From assembly GCF_016428585.1 (NCBI RefSeq), contig NZ_JAELVR010000001.1, positions 528,670-592,669 on the forward strand: DNA of 64,000 bases, in the 5' to 3' direction. Of this stretch, positions 33,767 to 41,634 are shown piece by piece; position 1 is the first letter of the stretch, and each line of letters starts with the position of its first letter. A model generated the notes under the pieces. It was not told the origin of the DNA and made no database searches. It worked only from the letters and a program-made list of their open reading frames with translations. This DNA is from Sedimentitalea arenosa (GTDB lineage Bacteria > Pseudomonadota > Alphaproteobacteria > Rhodobacterales > Rhodobacteraceae). The position numbers and the translations under genes were made by a program.

Positions 33767-35722
33767 ATGTCCAAAGCCTTGATTCTGTGTGATTGCATGG
33801 GCAGCCAGACGCTCGATCCGGCGCGGATATCGGAGGCGTCGGGCCTGGCGTGTTCGCGCGTGCATTCGGCGCTCTGCACCAGCCAGATCGAATCCGCCGT
33901 CAAGGCGCTCGGCGCGGGCGAGGCGATCATCGCCTGCCAGCAGGAGCGCGCGATCTTCACCGATCTGGCAGAGGAGCTGGGGGTCGAGGCGCCGGGCTTC
34001 GTCGATCTGCGCGACCGGGCGGGCTGGACCGAGGCGGGCGTCGATGCCACGCCCAAGATGGCGGCGCTGGCCGCCGAGGCGCTGGTGCAGGTGCGCCCGG
34101 CGCAGGCGGTGGACGTGGTGTCCGAGGGCGTGTGCCTGATCTTCGGGCCGGGCGCGGCGGTGCTGCCGCTGGCCGCACAGCTGTCCGGGGATCTGGCGGT
34201 GACGGCGCTGATCACCGACGGGGCCGACCTGCCGACGGACCGTGGCTTTGACGCCCTGCGCGGGCGCCTGAAGCGGGTCTCGGGGGCGCTTGGCGGGTTC
34301 GAGGTGACGATCGACGCGCTGGAGCAGGTGCAGCCGGGTGGGCGGGGCGCGTTCACCACCCAGCCGCCGCGCGATGGCGGTCAGTCGGCCTGCGATATCG
34401 TGATCGACCTGTCGGGGCAGCCGGCGCTGGTGCCCGCGCCGCAGAAGCGCGAGGGCTACCTGCGGGCCGATCCGCGCGATCCCCTGGCGGTGGCGCGGCT
34501 GGCCTTCGAGGCGGTCCGGCTGGTCGGGACGTTCGAGAAACCGCTCTATGTGCGGCTGGAAGAGAGCCTTTGCGCCCATTCCCGCGCCGACCAGGTCGGC
34601 TGCAGTAATTGCCTGGACATCTGCCCGACCGGGGCGATCACGCCGGCCGGCGATCACGTGGCGATCGACCCGATGGTCTGCGCCGGCTGCGGCGCCTGCG
34701 CGGCGCTGTGCCCGTCGACCGCGATCACCTATGACGATCCGCCGGTGGCGCAGCTGCTGCGGCGGATGGAGGTTCTGGCGCGCAGCTTCCGCGCGGCGGG
34801 CGGCGCGGCACCGCGCCTGCTGGTGCATGACGCGCACGGGGCCGAGATGATCCGGCTGGCGGCGCGGTTCGGGCGCGGCCTGCCGGGGGACGTGATCCCG
34901 CTCGAACTCGACGTGATCTCGGGCTTCGGCCATGCGGAGATGCTGGCGGGGCTGGCGCATGGGTTCGCCGCTGTCACGGTGCTGCTGGCGCCGACGACCG
35001 AGCGCGAGGCGCTGGAGCGGGAACTGGCGCTGGCGACGGCGATCGCCGGTCCGGGCAAGCTGGCGCTGCTGGAGGAAACCGACCCGGACCTGATGAGCGA
35101 CAGGCTCTATGATGCGCACGCCGACGCTCCCTTGTCCGACCCGGTCCTGCCGATGGGCAACCGGCGTCAGATCGCGCGGCTGTCGGCCCAGGCGCTGAAC
35201 CCGCAGGCGGAGGTGCCGCTGCCCTTGCCCGAGGGCGCGCCCTATGGCGCGGTGCTGGTGGATACCGACGCCTGCACCCTGTGCCTGTCCTGCGTGTCGC
35301 TCTGCCCGTCCGGGGCTTTGATCGACAACCCGGACATGCCGCAGCTGCGGTTCCAGGAGGATGCCTGCTTGCAATGCGGCATCTGCGCGACGATCTGCCC
35401 GGAGACCGCGATCACGCTGAAGCCGCAGTTCGACCTGAGCGACGCGGCGCTCGGCCAGCGGGTGCTGAACGAGGAGGAGCCTTTCGCCTGCATCGAATGC
35501 GGTGCGCTCTTCGGGGTGAAATCGACCGTCGAGCGGATCATGGAGAAGCTGGCGGGAAGTCACCCGATGTTTGCAAGTTCCGACCAGGCGCGGATGATCC
35601 AGATGTGCGACAATTGCCGCGTCAACGCGCAGTTCGCCCGGACCGACAACCCGTTCCAGGGCGGCGACCGTCCGCGGGTGCGCACGAGCGAGGACTATTT
35701 CTCCAAGCGCCGGGATCACTGA
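33767..35722 (+). CDS. large multi-cluster 4Fe-4S protein of formate dehydrogenase loci
   Basis: This 651-residue soluble protein has several Fe-S motifs: an early MSKALILCDCMGS, a ferredoxin pair around residues 285-325 (CSNCLDICPTGAI and CAGCGACAALCPSTAI), a second pair near 505-550 (CTLCLSCVSLCPSGAL and CLQCGICATICPETAI), and C-terminal CIECG and MCDNCR. This is known as a conserved 4Fe-4S neighbour of FDH3-type formate dehydrogenases. It may supply or relay electrons or help cluster assembly. GGGAGGAGCGGTC precedes the ATG. The last seven bases overlap the convergent cytochrome gene. Confidence 0.88.
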   Translation: MSKALILCDCMGSQTLDPARISEASGLACSRVHSALCTSQIESAVKALGAGEAIIACQQERAIFTDLAEELGVEAPGFVDLRDRAGWTEAGVDATPKMAALAAEALVQVRPAQAVDVVSEGVCLIFGPGAAVLPLAAQLSGDLAVTALITDGADLPTDRGFDALRGRLKRVSGALGGFEVTIDALEQVQPGGRGAFTTQPPRDGGQSACDIVIDLSGQPALVPAPQKREGYLRADPRDPLAVARLAFEAVRLVGTFEKPLYVRLEESLCAHSRADQVGCSNCLDICPTGAITPAGDHVAIDPMVCAGCGACAALCPSTAITYDDPPVAQLLRRMEVLARSFRAAGGAAPRLLVHDAHGAEMIRLAARFGRGLPGDVIPLELDVISGFGHAEMLAGLAHGFAAVTVLLAPTTEREALERELALATAIAGPGKLALLEETDPDLMSDRLYDAHADAPLSDPVLPMGNRRQIARLSAQALNPQAEVPLPLPEGAPYGAVLVDTDACTLCLSCVSLCPSGALIDNPDMPQLRFQEDACLQCGICATICPETAITLKPQFDLSDAALGQRVLNEEEPFACIECGALFGVKSTVERIMEKLAGSHPMFASSDQARMIQMCDNCRVNAQFARTDNPFQGGDRPRVRTSEDYFSKRRDH

Positions 35723-36444
35723 GTTTGCAGCGGCGCTCCGAGATCGGCGGCGGCGGTGGTCGACACGAAGGCGATGATCGCATCGAGATCGGCCAGCGTC
35801 ATCTCGATCGGGACGATCGGCGAGGGCCGTTCGGGATCGAAGGGCGGCGTCACCTCGGCGACCTGGGTGAAGGCCCCGTGCGGCTTGCGCACGTAGAATT
35901 CCCGGAACCGCGCGAGCCAGTCGCCGAGGCTGCGCAGCACAGCGAAGGACGGGGTGGAGCCCAGCCCCTTCATCCGGTTCTGCGGCCCGATCACGTGGCA
36001 GCGCCCGCAGAGCGTCAGCGACAGGTCCGCGCCGCGCCGTGCGTTGCCCTCGATGGCCGCCGTGTCGGCCTCGGGCGTGGGATCGAACCGCGCGATGAAG
36101 GGCGCGGCCCCGTCGGGCTGGAAGCTTTCGATCGTGGTCTTGCCGATCTCCGACAGCATCCAGTCGCGGAACCGGACCTGTTCGGGGCTGTCGTCGGTTT
36201 CGAGCCGGTAGGTGACACCGTCGCGGCGGAACACCGGAATGCCGTCGCCGTCCGCGCCGAGCCGCATCGGACCGTCCGGATCGGACAAGACGCGGATCGC
36301 GGTCTTGAGAGAGAAGCGCGGCAGGATATGGTCGAGCAGGCCGCTGTCGCGCACCTTTTCGGGCGCGGCCAGTCCGACCGCGTCGCGAGCGGTCGCGGGG
36401 CTGGCGTTCAGCACGAGAAAGATGCAAACAAGCAACGCGCGCAT
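35716..36444 (-). CDS. periplasmic monoheme c-type cytochrome-like protein
   Basis: This 242-residue protein has a signal peptide (residues 1-19, SPATA) and a single heme c motif CGRCH at 146-150, inside a short cytochrome-like domain (GNARRGADLSLTLCGRCHVI). About 110 residues of unassigned sequence precede it. The last part (LADLDAIIAFVSTTAAAD) is the usual C-terminal helix. It is convergent with the Fe-S protein and divergent from the DUF6494 gene. It may be a soluble electron carrier or sensor for the formate system; this is inference. Confidence 0.8.
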   Translation of the reverse strand: MRALLVCIFLVLNASPATARDAVGLAAPEKVRDSGLLDHILPRFSLKTAIRVLSDPDGPMRLGADGDGIPVFRRDGVTYRLETDDSPEQVRFRDWMLSEIGKTTIESFQPDGAAPFIARFDPTPEADTAAIEGNARRGADLSLTLCGRCHVIGPQNRMKGLGSTPSFAVLRSLGDWLARFREFYVRKPHGAFTQVAEVTPPFDPERPSPIVPIEMTLADLDAIIAFVSTTAAADLGAPLQTQ

Positions 36445-36514
36445 GTGGCCAGAGTAGAAGGCGCATCCGCGCGGCGTCAATTGGATTGAACGGTCAAGGA
36501 CCAGGGAGAGACAG

Positions 36515-36709
36515 ATGAGCGATGATTACAACATGTCGATGCGCAAGTTCCTGAAGCAGGTCGGCGTGACCAGCCAGCAGGCCATCGAGGATGCGCTGCG
36601 CGAGGCCGGCGATACCGGCGGCAAACCCTTCGAGGTCAAGGCGGTGCTGACCATTCCGGGGCTCGATCTGGAACATGTGGTGACCGGGACCATCAAAGGA
36701 TCCGACTGA
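36515..36709 (+). CDS. DUF6494 family small protein
   Basis: This 64-residue protein begins DDYNMSMRKFLKQVGVTSQQ and ends with a small beta-type domain (KAVLTIPGLDLEHVVTGTI). It matches DUF6494, a family of about this size conserved beside Mrp-type ATPase genes in Rhodobacteraceae. AGGGAGAGACAG precedes the ATG. It sits 3 bp before the Mrp gene, so the two products probably act together. Function is unknown. Confidence 0.88.
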   Translation: MSDDYNMSMRKFLKQVGVTSQQAIEDALREAGDTGGKPFEVKAVLTIPGLDLEHVVTGTIKGSD

Positions 36710-36712
36710 GCC

Positions 36713-37774
36713 ATGGCGACACGGGATGCGGTTCTGGCGGAACTGAAGCAGGTCGTTGACCCGGCCAGCGGGCAGGACATCGTGGCCGCCGGCATGGTGC
36801 GCGCCCTGTCCGTCGAGGACGGCGCGGTGCGCTTCGTGCTGGAGGTCGATCCGGCGCGGGCCAAGGCGATGGAGCCGGTGCGTGCCGACGCGGAGGCCCG
36901 CGTAAAGGCGCTGGCGGGCATTCAGAACGTCTCGGCGCTGATGACGGCGCACTCCCAGAAGGCGCCGCCGGAGTTGAAGCCTGCGCGCAAGGCGGAACCG
37001 CAGGGCCCGCAGAGCGTGCCCGGTGTCGACCGGATCATCGCCATCGCCAGCGGCAAGGGCGGGGTGGGCAAGTCGACGGTTTCCGCCAACCTGGCCTGTG
37101 CGCTGGCCGCCGAGGGGCGTCGCGTGGGATTGCTGGATGCGGATGTCTACGGCCCCAGCCAGCCGCGGATGCTGGGCGTGTCGGGGCGTCCGGCCAGCCC
37201 GGACGGCAAGACCATCCTGCCGATGCGCAACCACGGCGTCACCATGATGTCGCTGGGGCTGATGACCAATGACGACCAGGCGGTGGTCTGGCGCGGCCCG
37301 ATGCTGATGGGCGCGCTGCAGCAGATGATGATGCAGGTGCAGTGGGGCGCGCTCGACGTGCTGCTGATCGACCTGCCGCCGGGCACCGGTGACGTGCAGC
37401 TGACCCTGACGCAGAAATTCGCGGTCGATGGCGCGATCATCGTCAGCACGCCGCAGGACGTGGCGCTGCTGGATGCCCGCAAGGGCATCGACATGTTCAA
37501 CCAGATGAAGACCCCGATCGTCGGCATGATCGAGAACATGTCGACCCATATCTGCTCGAACTGCGGCCATGAGGAGCATGTCTTCGGCCATGGCGGCGTG
37601 GTCGCCGAGGCCGAGAAACTGGGCGTGCCGCTCCTGGCCGAGATCCCGCTGCACCTGGACATAAGGCTGGCGGCCGACGGGGGCGCGCCGATCGTCGTCA
37701 GCAAGCCCGACAGCGCCCAGGCGACCGCCTTTCGCCACGTGGCGCGCAACCTGATCGCCAAGGGGCTGGCGTGA
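36713..37774 (+). CDS. apbC: Mrp/NBP35-family P-loop ATPase (Fe-S cluster carrier)
   Basis: This 353-residue cytoplasmic ATPase has an N-terminal MIP18-like domain (residues 1-85) and a deviant Walker A SGKGGVGKSTVSANLACALA. Downstream motifs are VDVLLIDLPPGTGDVQLTLTQ-type Walker B sequence (DLPPGTGD) and the cluster-binding CxxC in HICSNCGHEEHVFG. It probably assembles or transfers 4Fe-4S clusters. The location, next to a multi-cluster protein and opposite formate dehydrogenase, suggests it serves that system, although Mrp proteins often serve many targets. Its TGA overlaps the next gene's GTG. Confidence 0.94.
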   Translation: MATRDAVLAELKQVVDPASGQDIVAAGMVRALSVEDGAVRFVLEVDPARAKAMEPVRADAEARVKALAGIQNVSALMTAHSQKAPPELKPARKAEPQGPQSVPGVDRIIAIASGKGGVGKSTVSANLACALAAEGRRVGLLDADVYGPSQPRMLGVSGRPASPDGKTILPMRNHGVTMMSLGLMTNDDQAVVWRGPMLMGALQQMMMQVQWGALDVLLIDLPPGTGDVQLTLTQKFAVDGAIIVSTPQDVALLDARKGIDMFNQMKTPIVGMIENMSTHICSNCGHEEHVFGHGGVVAEAEKLGVPLLAEIPLHLDIRLAADGGAPIVVSKPDSAQATAFRHVARNLIAKGLA

Positions 37775-38481
37775 GCGCCGCACCGACCTTTCCGCCGCTT
37801 CTGACCGGCGTCGCGGTGGTGCCGGGCGAGGACCCGTTCGAGAAGGCCTGCGCCATGGCCGCGCTGGGGTGTGACGGTGGCACGGTGGTGCACGATCTGC
37901 GCGTCGACCGGATGCGCATGGCAGCGGTGTTTGCGCCCGAGGTGGTGCTGGAGCAGGCGATGGCGATGCTGCCGGTCTGCGGTATCGGCTTTCAGAACGC
38001 TCTGGGCGCGCTGGCCCCGCCCGAGGTCGCGGTGCATCTGACCTGGGAGGGCGGCATCCGGGTGAACGGTGCGCGCTGCGGGCGGATGCGGGTTACGGCG
38101 GCGCAGGACGCGCCCGACGCGGTGCCCGACTGGCTGGTGGTGGGGATCGAGGTGCCACTGATCCAGACCGAGGCCGATCCCGGCCTGACGCTCGACATCA
38201 CCGCGCTGCGCGACGAGGGTTGCGCCGAGCTGGACGCGGTCGAGCTGCTGGAGAGCTGGGCGCGGCACATGCTGGTCTGGATCAACCGCTGGGAGGAGGA
38301 CGGCAACGCGCCGGTCCATGCCGAGTGGATGGGGCTTCTGACCGGGGTCGGCGCGCCGGTGGAGCGCGGCGGCCACTCCGGCACGTTCCTGGGTGTGGAC
38401 GACCGCTTCGGGATGCTGATCCGCGACTCCGAGACCACGCATCTCGTGCCGATGAGCAGCCTTGTGGGAGAGACACGATGA
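37771..38481 (+). CDS. biotin/lipoate ligase-like protein with DUF4444 domain
   Basis: This 236-residue protein starts with GTG overlapping the Mrp stop (GTGA). The first 170 residues resemble the biotin/lipoate A/B protein ligase fold (AALGCDGGTVVHDLR, then VHLTWEGGIRVNGARCGRMR), but the RRxxGGG ligase motif is not seen, so acyl-adenylate chemistry is doubtful. The C-terminal part (GVGAPVERGGHSGTFLGVDD) is DUF4444. This pairing is known in Rhodobacteraceae, mostly within formate dehydrogenase accessory operons. The true substrate is unknown. Confidence 0.82.
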   Translation: MSAAPTFPPLLTGVAVVPGEDPFEKACAMAALGCDGGTVVHDLRVDRMRMAAVFAPEVVLEQAMAMLPVCGIGFQNALGALAPPEVAVHLTWEGGIRVNGARCGRMRVTAAQDAPDAVPDWLVVGIEVPLIQTEADPGLTLDITALRDEGCAELDAVELLESWARHMLVWINRWEEDGNAPVHAEWMGLLTGVGAPVERGGHSGTFLGVDDRFGMLIRDSETTHLVPMSSLVGETR

Positions 38482-38957
38482 AACTGGCGCGGGCGATCCA
38501 TTTCGACGAGAGCGACATGAACGTGTTCCATTCTCCGGCGCGAACCGGCGAGTGGTGCATTTCCGGCGGCTTCGAATTTTCGAACTGGTCCGAGGCCGAC
38601 CTGACCGGCAAAGCGCGGCAGGCCTTCGCAAATGGCTGGCTGGGCGTCGAGACCTTCGGGCGGGTGACCTTCGTCGCCGTCACCCAGGTCGAGCCGGCCG
38701 AGATCGAGGCGCTGGCGCAGGCGCTGGCGGCGCATTTCGTGGATGTCTATGGCGCGCCCTCGGTCGAGGCCGCGTTGGGAGTCGCCCGCGAGGAGATCGC
38801 GCAGATGGCGGAGTTGTGCGAGGACCATGATCCCAACACGCTGCTCACCGTGTCGCGTGAGCTGACCGAGGCGGGTGTGAGGGAAGCCTACCGCACCATC
38901 GAGGCGCAGGCGGCGGGGATCGAGCAATTCGCGATCCACGGCTCGCTGGACGAGTAG
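38478..38957 (+). CDS. DUF6505 family protein
   Basis: This 159-residue soluble protein (MKLARAIHFDESDMNVFHSP, then SGGFEFSNWSEADLTGKARQ) matches DUF6505, a family seen next to the DUF4444 ligase-like gene. Its ATG overlaps the previous stop, making this the last of a coupled set DUF6494 - Mrp - ligase-like - DUF6505. No catalytic motif is recognised. A scaffold or maturation role for formate dehydrogenase is inferred only from neighbourhood. Confidence 0.85.
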   Translation: MKLARAIHFDESDMNVFHSPARTGEWCISGGFEFSNWSEADLTGKARQAFANGWLGVETFGRVTFVAVTQVEPAEIEALAQALAAHFVDVYGAPSVEAALGVAREEIAQMAELCEDHDPNTLLTVSRELTEAGVREAYRTIEAQAAGIEQFAIHGSLDE

Positions 38958-38961
38958 GGAC

Positions 38962-39462
38962 TCAGCCGCGCGGCGCGAAGGTGCCGTATTGTCCGCCCTT
39001 GTGCAGCAGGCCGCGCCCGGACCGCAGGGCGGCGCGTTCGACCTCTCCCACGATGATCGTGTGGTCGCCCGCGTCATGCAGCGCGCTGCGGCGGCATTCG
39101 AAGCGGGCGATACAGCCCCCCAGCACCGGCAGGCCGGTGTCGCTCCGGTGCCAGTCGATCGCGTCGAACTCCAGCCCGGAGCGGGCGAAATGTTCGGCCA
39201 GCGGGCGCTGGTCCTCGGCGAGGATGTGGATCGCGTAGGTCGCGGCCTCGGTGAAGGCGCGGTAGCGCTGGGATTTCTTGGCGGCGCACCACAGGACCAG
39301 CGGCGGGTCGAGCGACACGGAGGCGAAGGAATTCGCCGTCATCGCCAGTGGCCCGTCGGCGGTTTGGGTCGTGATCACGGTGATCCCGGTGCCGAAGCGT
39401 CCGAGCGCGTCCCGATAGGCCCGGGCGGTGTCCGGGCCGGGAATGAAAACGGTTTCGGTCAT
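38962..39462 (-). CDS. flavin reductase-like FMN-binding protein
   Basis: This 166-residue split-barrel protein is of the flavin reductase (HpaC/RutF) family: YRDALGRFGTGITVITTQTA at the N-terminus, MTANSFASVSLDPPLVLWC, and the GEVE-containing C-terminal strand HTIIVGEVERAAL. It reduces FMN with NAD(P)H for a partner monooxygenase, or acts alone. In the Rut pathway RutF plays this role, but rutA is absent here. The ATG at 39462 is chosen because homology begins there. It is convergent with DUF6505, 4 bp apart. Confidence 0.9.
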   Translation of the reverse strand: MTETVFIPGPDTARAYRDALGRFGTGITVITTQTADGPLAMTANSFASVSLDPPLVLWCAAKKSQRYRAFTEAATYAIHILAEDQRPLAEHFARSGLEFDAIDWHRSDTGLPVLGGCIARFECRRSALHDAGDHTIIVGEVERAALRSGRGLLHKGGQYGTFAPRG

Positions 39463-39610
39463 GGGCCTGCGCGTTGGTTCCGGTTGCGCGCTGCGTGCCA
39501 TGTCCGCCGCGGATTGTCCATGATGCGATGACCTGTACAGCATCGTCCGTCCTGTTGCCTGTTGCCCCGTGCCGCCAACAGGTATGGCCGCGCGGCGCGA
39601 GGGCAAGCGA

Positions 39611-41023
39611 TCAGTTCAGGTCTTCGAGCAGCCGGCCGTGCTTTCGCGTCTCGGCGATCACGTCGCCGAAGGTGCGCATGCCGCGCGCCTGCAGCATCGG
39701 CAGCAGCTTGCAGAGCACCTCGGCGGTGGCCCGCGCATCCCCCAGCGCGGTATGGCGCAGCGCCTCGGGGATGGTCACGCCGAGCCGGTCGCAGAGCGCA
39801 TCCAGCGTATGCGTTTCGGAAGCGCCGAACACCACGGCCGAGACCAGCACCGTATCGAGGATCGGGTGATCCCAGGTCACCCCCATCGCCGTGGCGTGGC
39901 GGCGCAGGAAGGCCATGTCGAAGGGCGCGTTGTGGGCCACGATGACCGAGTCGCGGGCGAAGTGGTGGAAGCTGCGCCCGGCCTCGGCGATGCCGGGGGC
40001 ACCGGCGACCATCGCATCGGTGACCTTGTGCACCCGGCTCGACGCCGGCGGGATCGGGATGCCCGGATCGACCAGCATGTCCAGCGTCTCGCCCTCGATG
40101 ATCCGGCCGCGCAGCACCCGCACCGCGCCGATCTGCACGATCTCGTCCTTGTGGGGCAGGAGGCCCGTGGTTTCGGTGTCGAAGACTACGAAGCAGAGAT
40201 CGGACAGGGCGCGCTCCTCGAACACGGCGTCGCCGGGCGTGTCGAGCAGGTCGAAATCATAGACCAGCGGGCGCGCCGCGTCGGGCGCGATCTGCGCCTC
40301 GCTAGCGTCGAAGATCAGCATGTAGCCGGGCGCCGCGCCGAGGGGTTTCAGACGCAAGTCATAGCTCTGCTGGCCCCCGGTGCCGCGCGCGGTGCAGCGG
40401 ACCTCCTTGCCGGTGCGCTGCAGCTCGCCATAGGCGGCCTTGATCGGTTCGGGGTCCAGATAGTCGAACAGCGAAGCGTGCAGGCGCGGGTGGGCGATCT
40501 GGGCCAGCACCGCCGCCGCCTGTCCATCGTAGAGCACGATGCGATGATCCGGGTTCAGGATCGCCATCGCCATCGGGATCTCGGTCAGCAGCGCGGTCAG
40601 ACGGTCCTTTTCCGCCGCCAGCCGCGCGGTTTCGGCGGCGACCCGTTCGGCGGTGCCGAGTGCGGACTGGCTGAGCTGACCCGCCACCGCCTGCGCCGCG
40701 GGGGCCAGGTCGCCGAGATAGCGCGCCGCGGAGAGGTCGAGATCGCCCTGCACGCCGGCATGGGCGCGCGCGCGCATCTCCGAGGCCAGCCGTTCGATCG
40801 GCTTGGCGACGTTCTCGTCAAAGAGCAGCCAGACACCGGCGACCATCGCGAGCAGCGCGAACCCGGTCAGAAGGCCCGAGAAGACGAAGGCGTCCAGCAT
40901 CTCGGGCGCGTCGGCGCGGTGATATCCGATCGTCAGCGCGGCGGCCGTCACGGCGAGCCCGCCGACCGCCAGCAGGCTGAAGAAGAGGAAAATACGAAGG
41001 CGGAGGCTGAGCTGCGTGAACAT
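39611..41023 (-). CDS. membrane-anchored DEDDh 3'-5' exonuclease with PAS-like region
   Basis: This 470-residue protein has two membrane helices (about 9-32 and 45-67), a HAMP-like linker and coiled coil (70-145), a PAS-like fold (about 148-240), and a C-terminal DnaQ-type exonuclease. The exonuclease motifs are FDTETTG (D282, E284), VIVAHNAPFDMAFL and HTALGDARATAE. Such proteins are recurrent partners of acetate symporters, so it is more likely part of signalling or nucleotide turnover than of replication. The ATG at 41023 overlaps the upstream stop by one base (TGATG). Confidence 0.9.
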   Translation of the reverse strand: MFTQLSLRLRIFLFFSLLAVGGLAVTAAALTIGYHRADAPEMLDAFVFSGLLTGFALLAMVAGVWLLFDENVAKPIERLASEMRARAHAGVQGDLDLSAARYLGDLAPAAQAVAGQLSQSALGTAERVAAETARLAAEKDRLTALLTEIPMAMAILNPDHRIVLYDGQAAAVLAQIAHPRLHASLFDYLDPEPIKAAYGELQRTGKEVRCTARGTGGQQSYDLRLKPLGAAPGYMLIFDASEAQIAPDAARPLVYDFDLLDTPGDAVFEERALSDLCFVVFDTETTGLLPHKDEIVQIGAVRVLRGRIIEGETLDMLVDPGIPIPPASSRVHKVTDAMVAGAPGIAEAGRSFHHFARDSVIVAHNAPFDMAFLRRHATAMGVTWDHPILDTVLVSAVVFGASETHTLDALCDRLGVTIPEALRHTALGDARATAEVLCKLLPMLQARGMRTFGDVIAETRKHGRLLEDLN

Positions 41024-41544
41024 CACGCCACCTCGCAGACGGCGCGCAGCACCTCGTCGTCGCTCTCGAGCGCGATCCAGCGCGGGTCGATCACGGCACC
41101 GGAATCGTCGAACTCGACCCCGTCGGCCAGTGTCGCCATGCGTGGCGTCGCGCAATCCATCAGCACCGGCACCCGGTTCATCGGCGCCCAGCGGCCGAAG
41201 AAATAGAGATCGAGGATCCGCTGGTCGGGCAGATCCGGGTTGCGCTGGATCGACAGCTGGTCGACCGCCACGAAGCGATGGACATAGGGCGCGATCTTGG
41301 TCCAGGGCTGGTAGAAACTGGTCTTTTCGACCGACTGCGCGACCACGACGCCATCGGGCAGGCTGGCGGTGGTGCGGTCATACCAGCTGTATTCCATCGA
41401 GATCGTCACGCCGATCATCGCGAGACCGGCGGCGACCGGGCCGACCCAGCGCGGCAGGCGGCCGCCGGTCATGCGGTTGAGCAGCATCACCACGCCCGCC
41501 ATCGCGATACCGGCGAACACCGTTCCGATCAGTTCCAGAAACAT
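41023..41544 (-). CDS. small membrane protein of the acetate symporter cluster
   Basis: This 173-residue protein has two N-terminal hydrophobic helices (residues 3-23 and 33-50, MFLELIGTVFAGIAMAGVVM and GPVAAGLAMIGVTI) and a soluble remainder (YSWYDRTTASLPDGVVVAQS). It resembles hypothetical proteins found between CBS/DUF294 and exonuclease genes in acetate clusters. Function is unknown. It is translationally coupled to the exonuclease. Confidence 0.75.
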   Translation of the reverse strand: MFLELIGTVFAGIAMAGVVMLLNRMTGGRLPRWVGPVAAGLAMIGVTISMEYSWYDRTTASLPDGVVVAQSVEKTSFYQPWTKIAPYVHRFVAVDQLSIQRNPDLPDQRILDLYFFGRWAPMNRVPVLMDCATPRMATLADGVEFDDSGAVIDPRWIALESDDEVLRAVCEVA

Positions 41545-41634
41545 CGCCTGTCCTCCCTCGCGGACCCGCGGCCCGCGTCTTCCGTTTGCCGGACCGCAGG
41601 CCGGGTGTCCTCCACACCCGGTAGCGGCCTTTCC

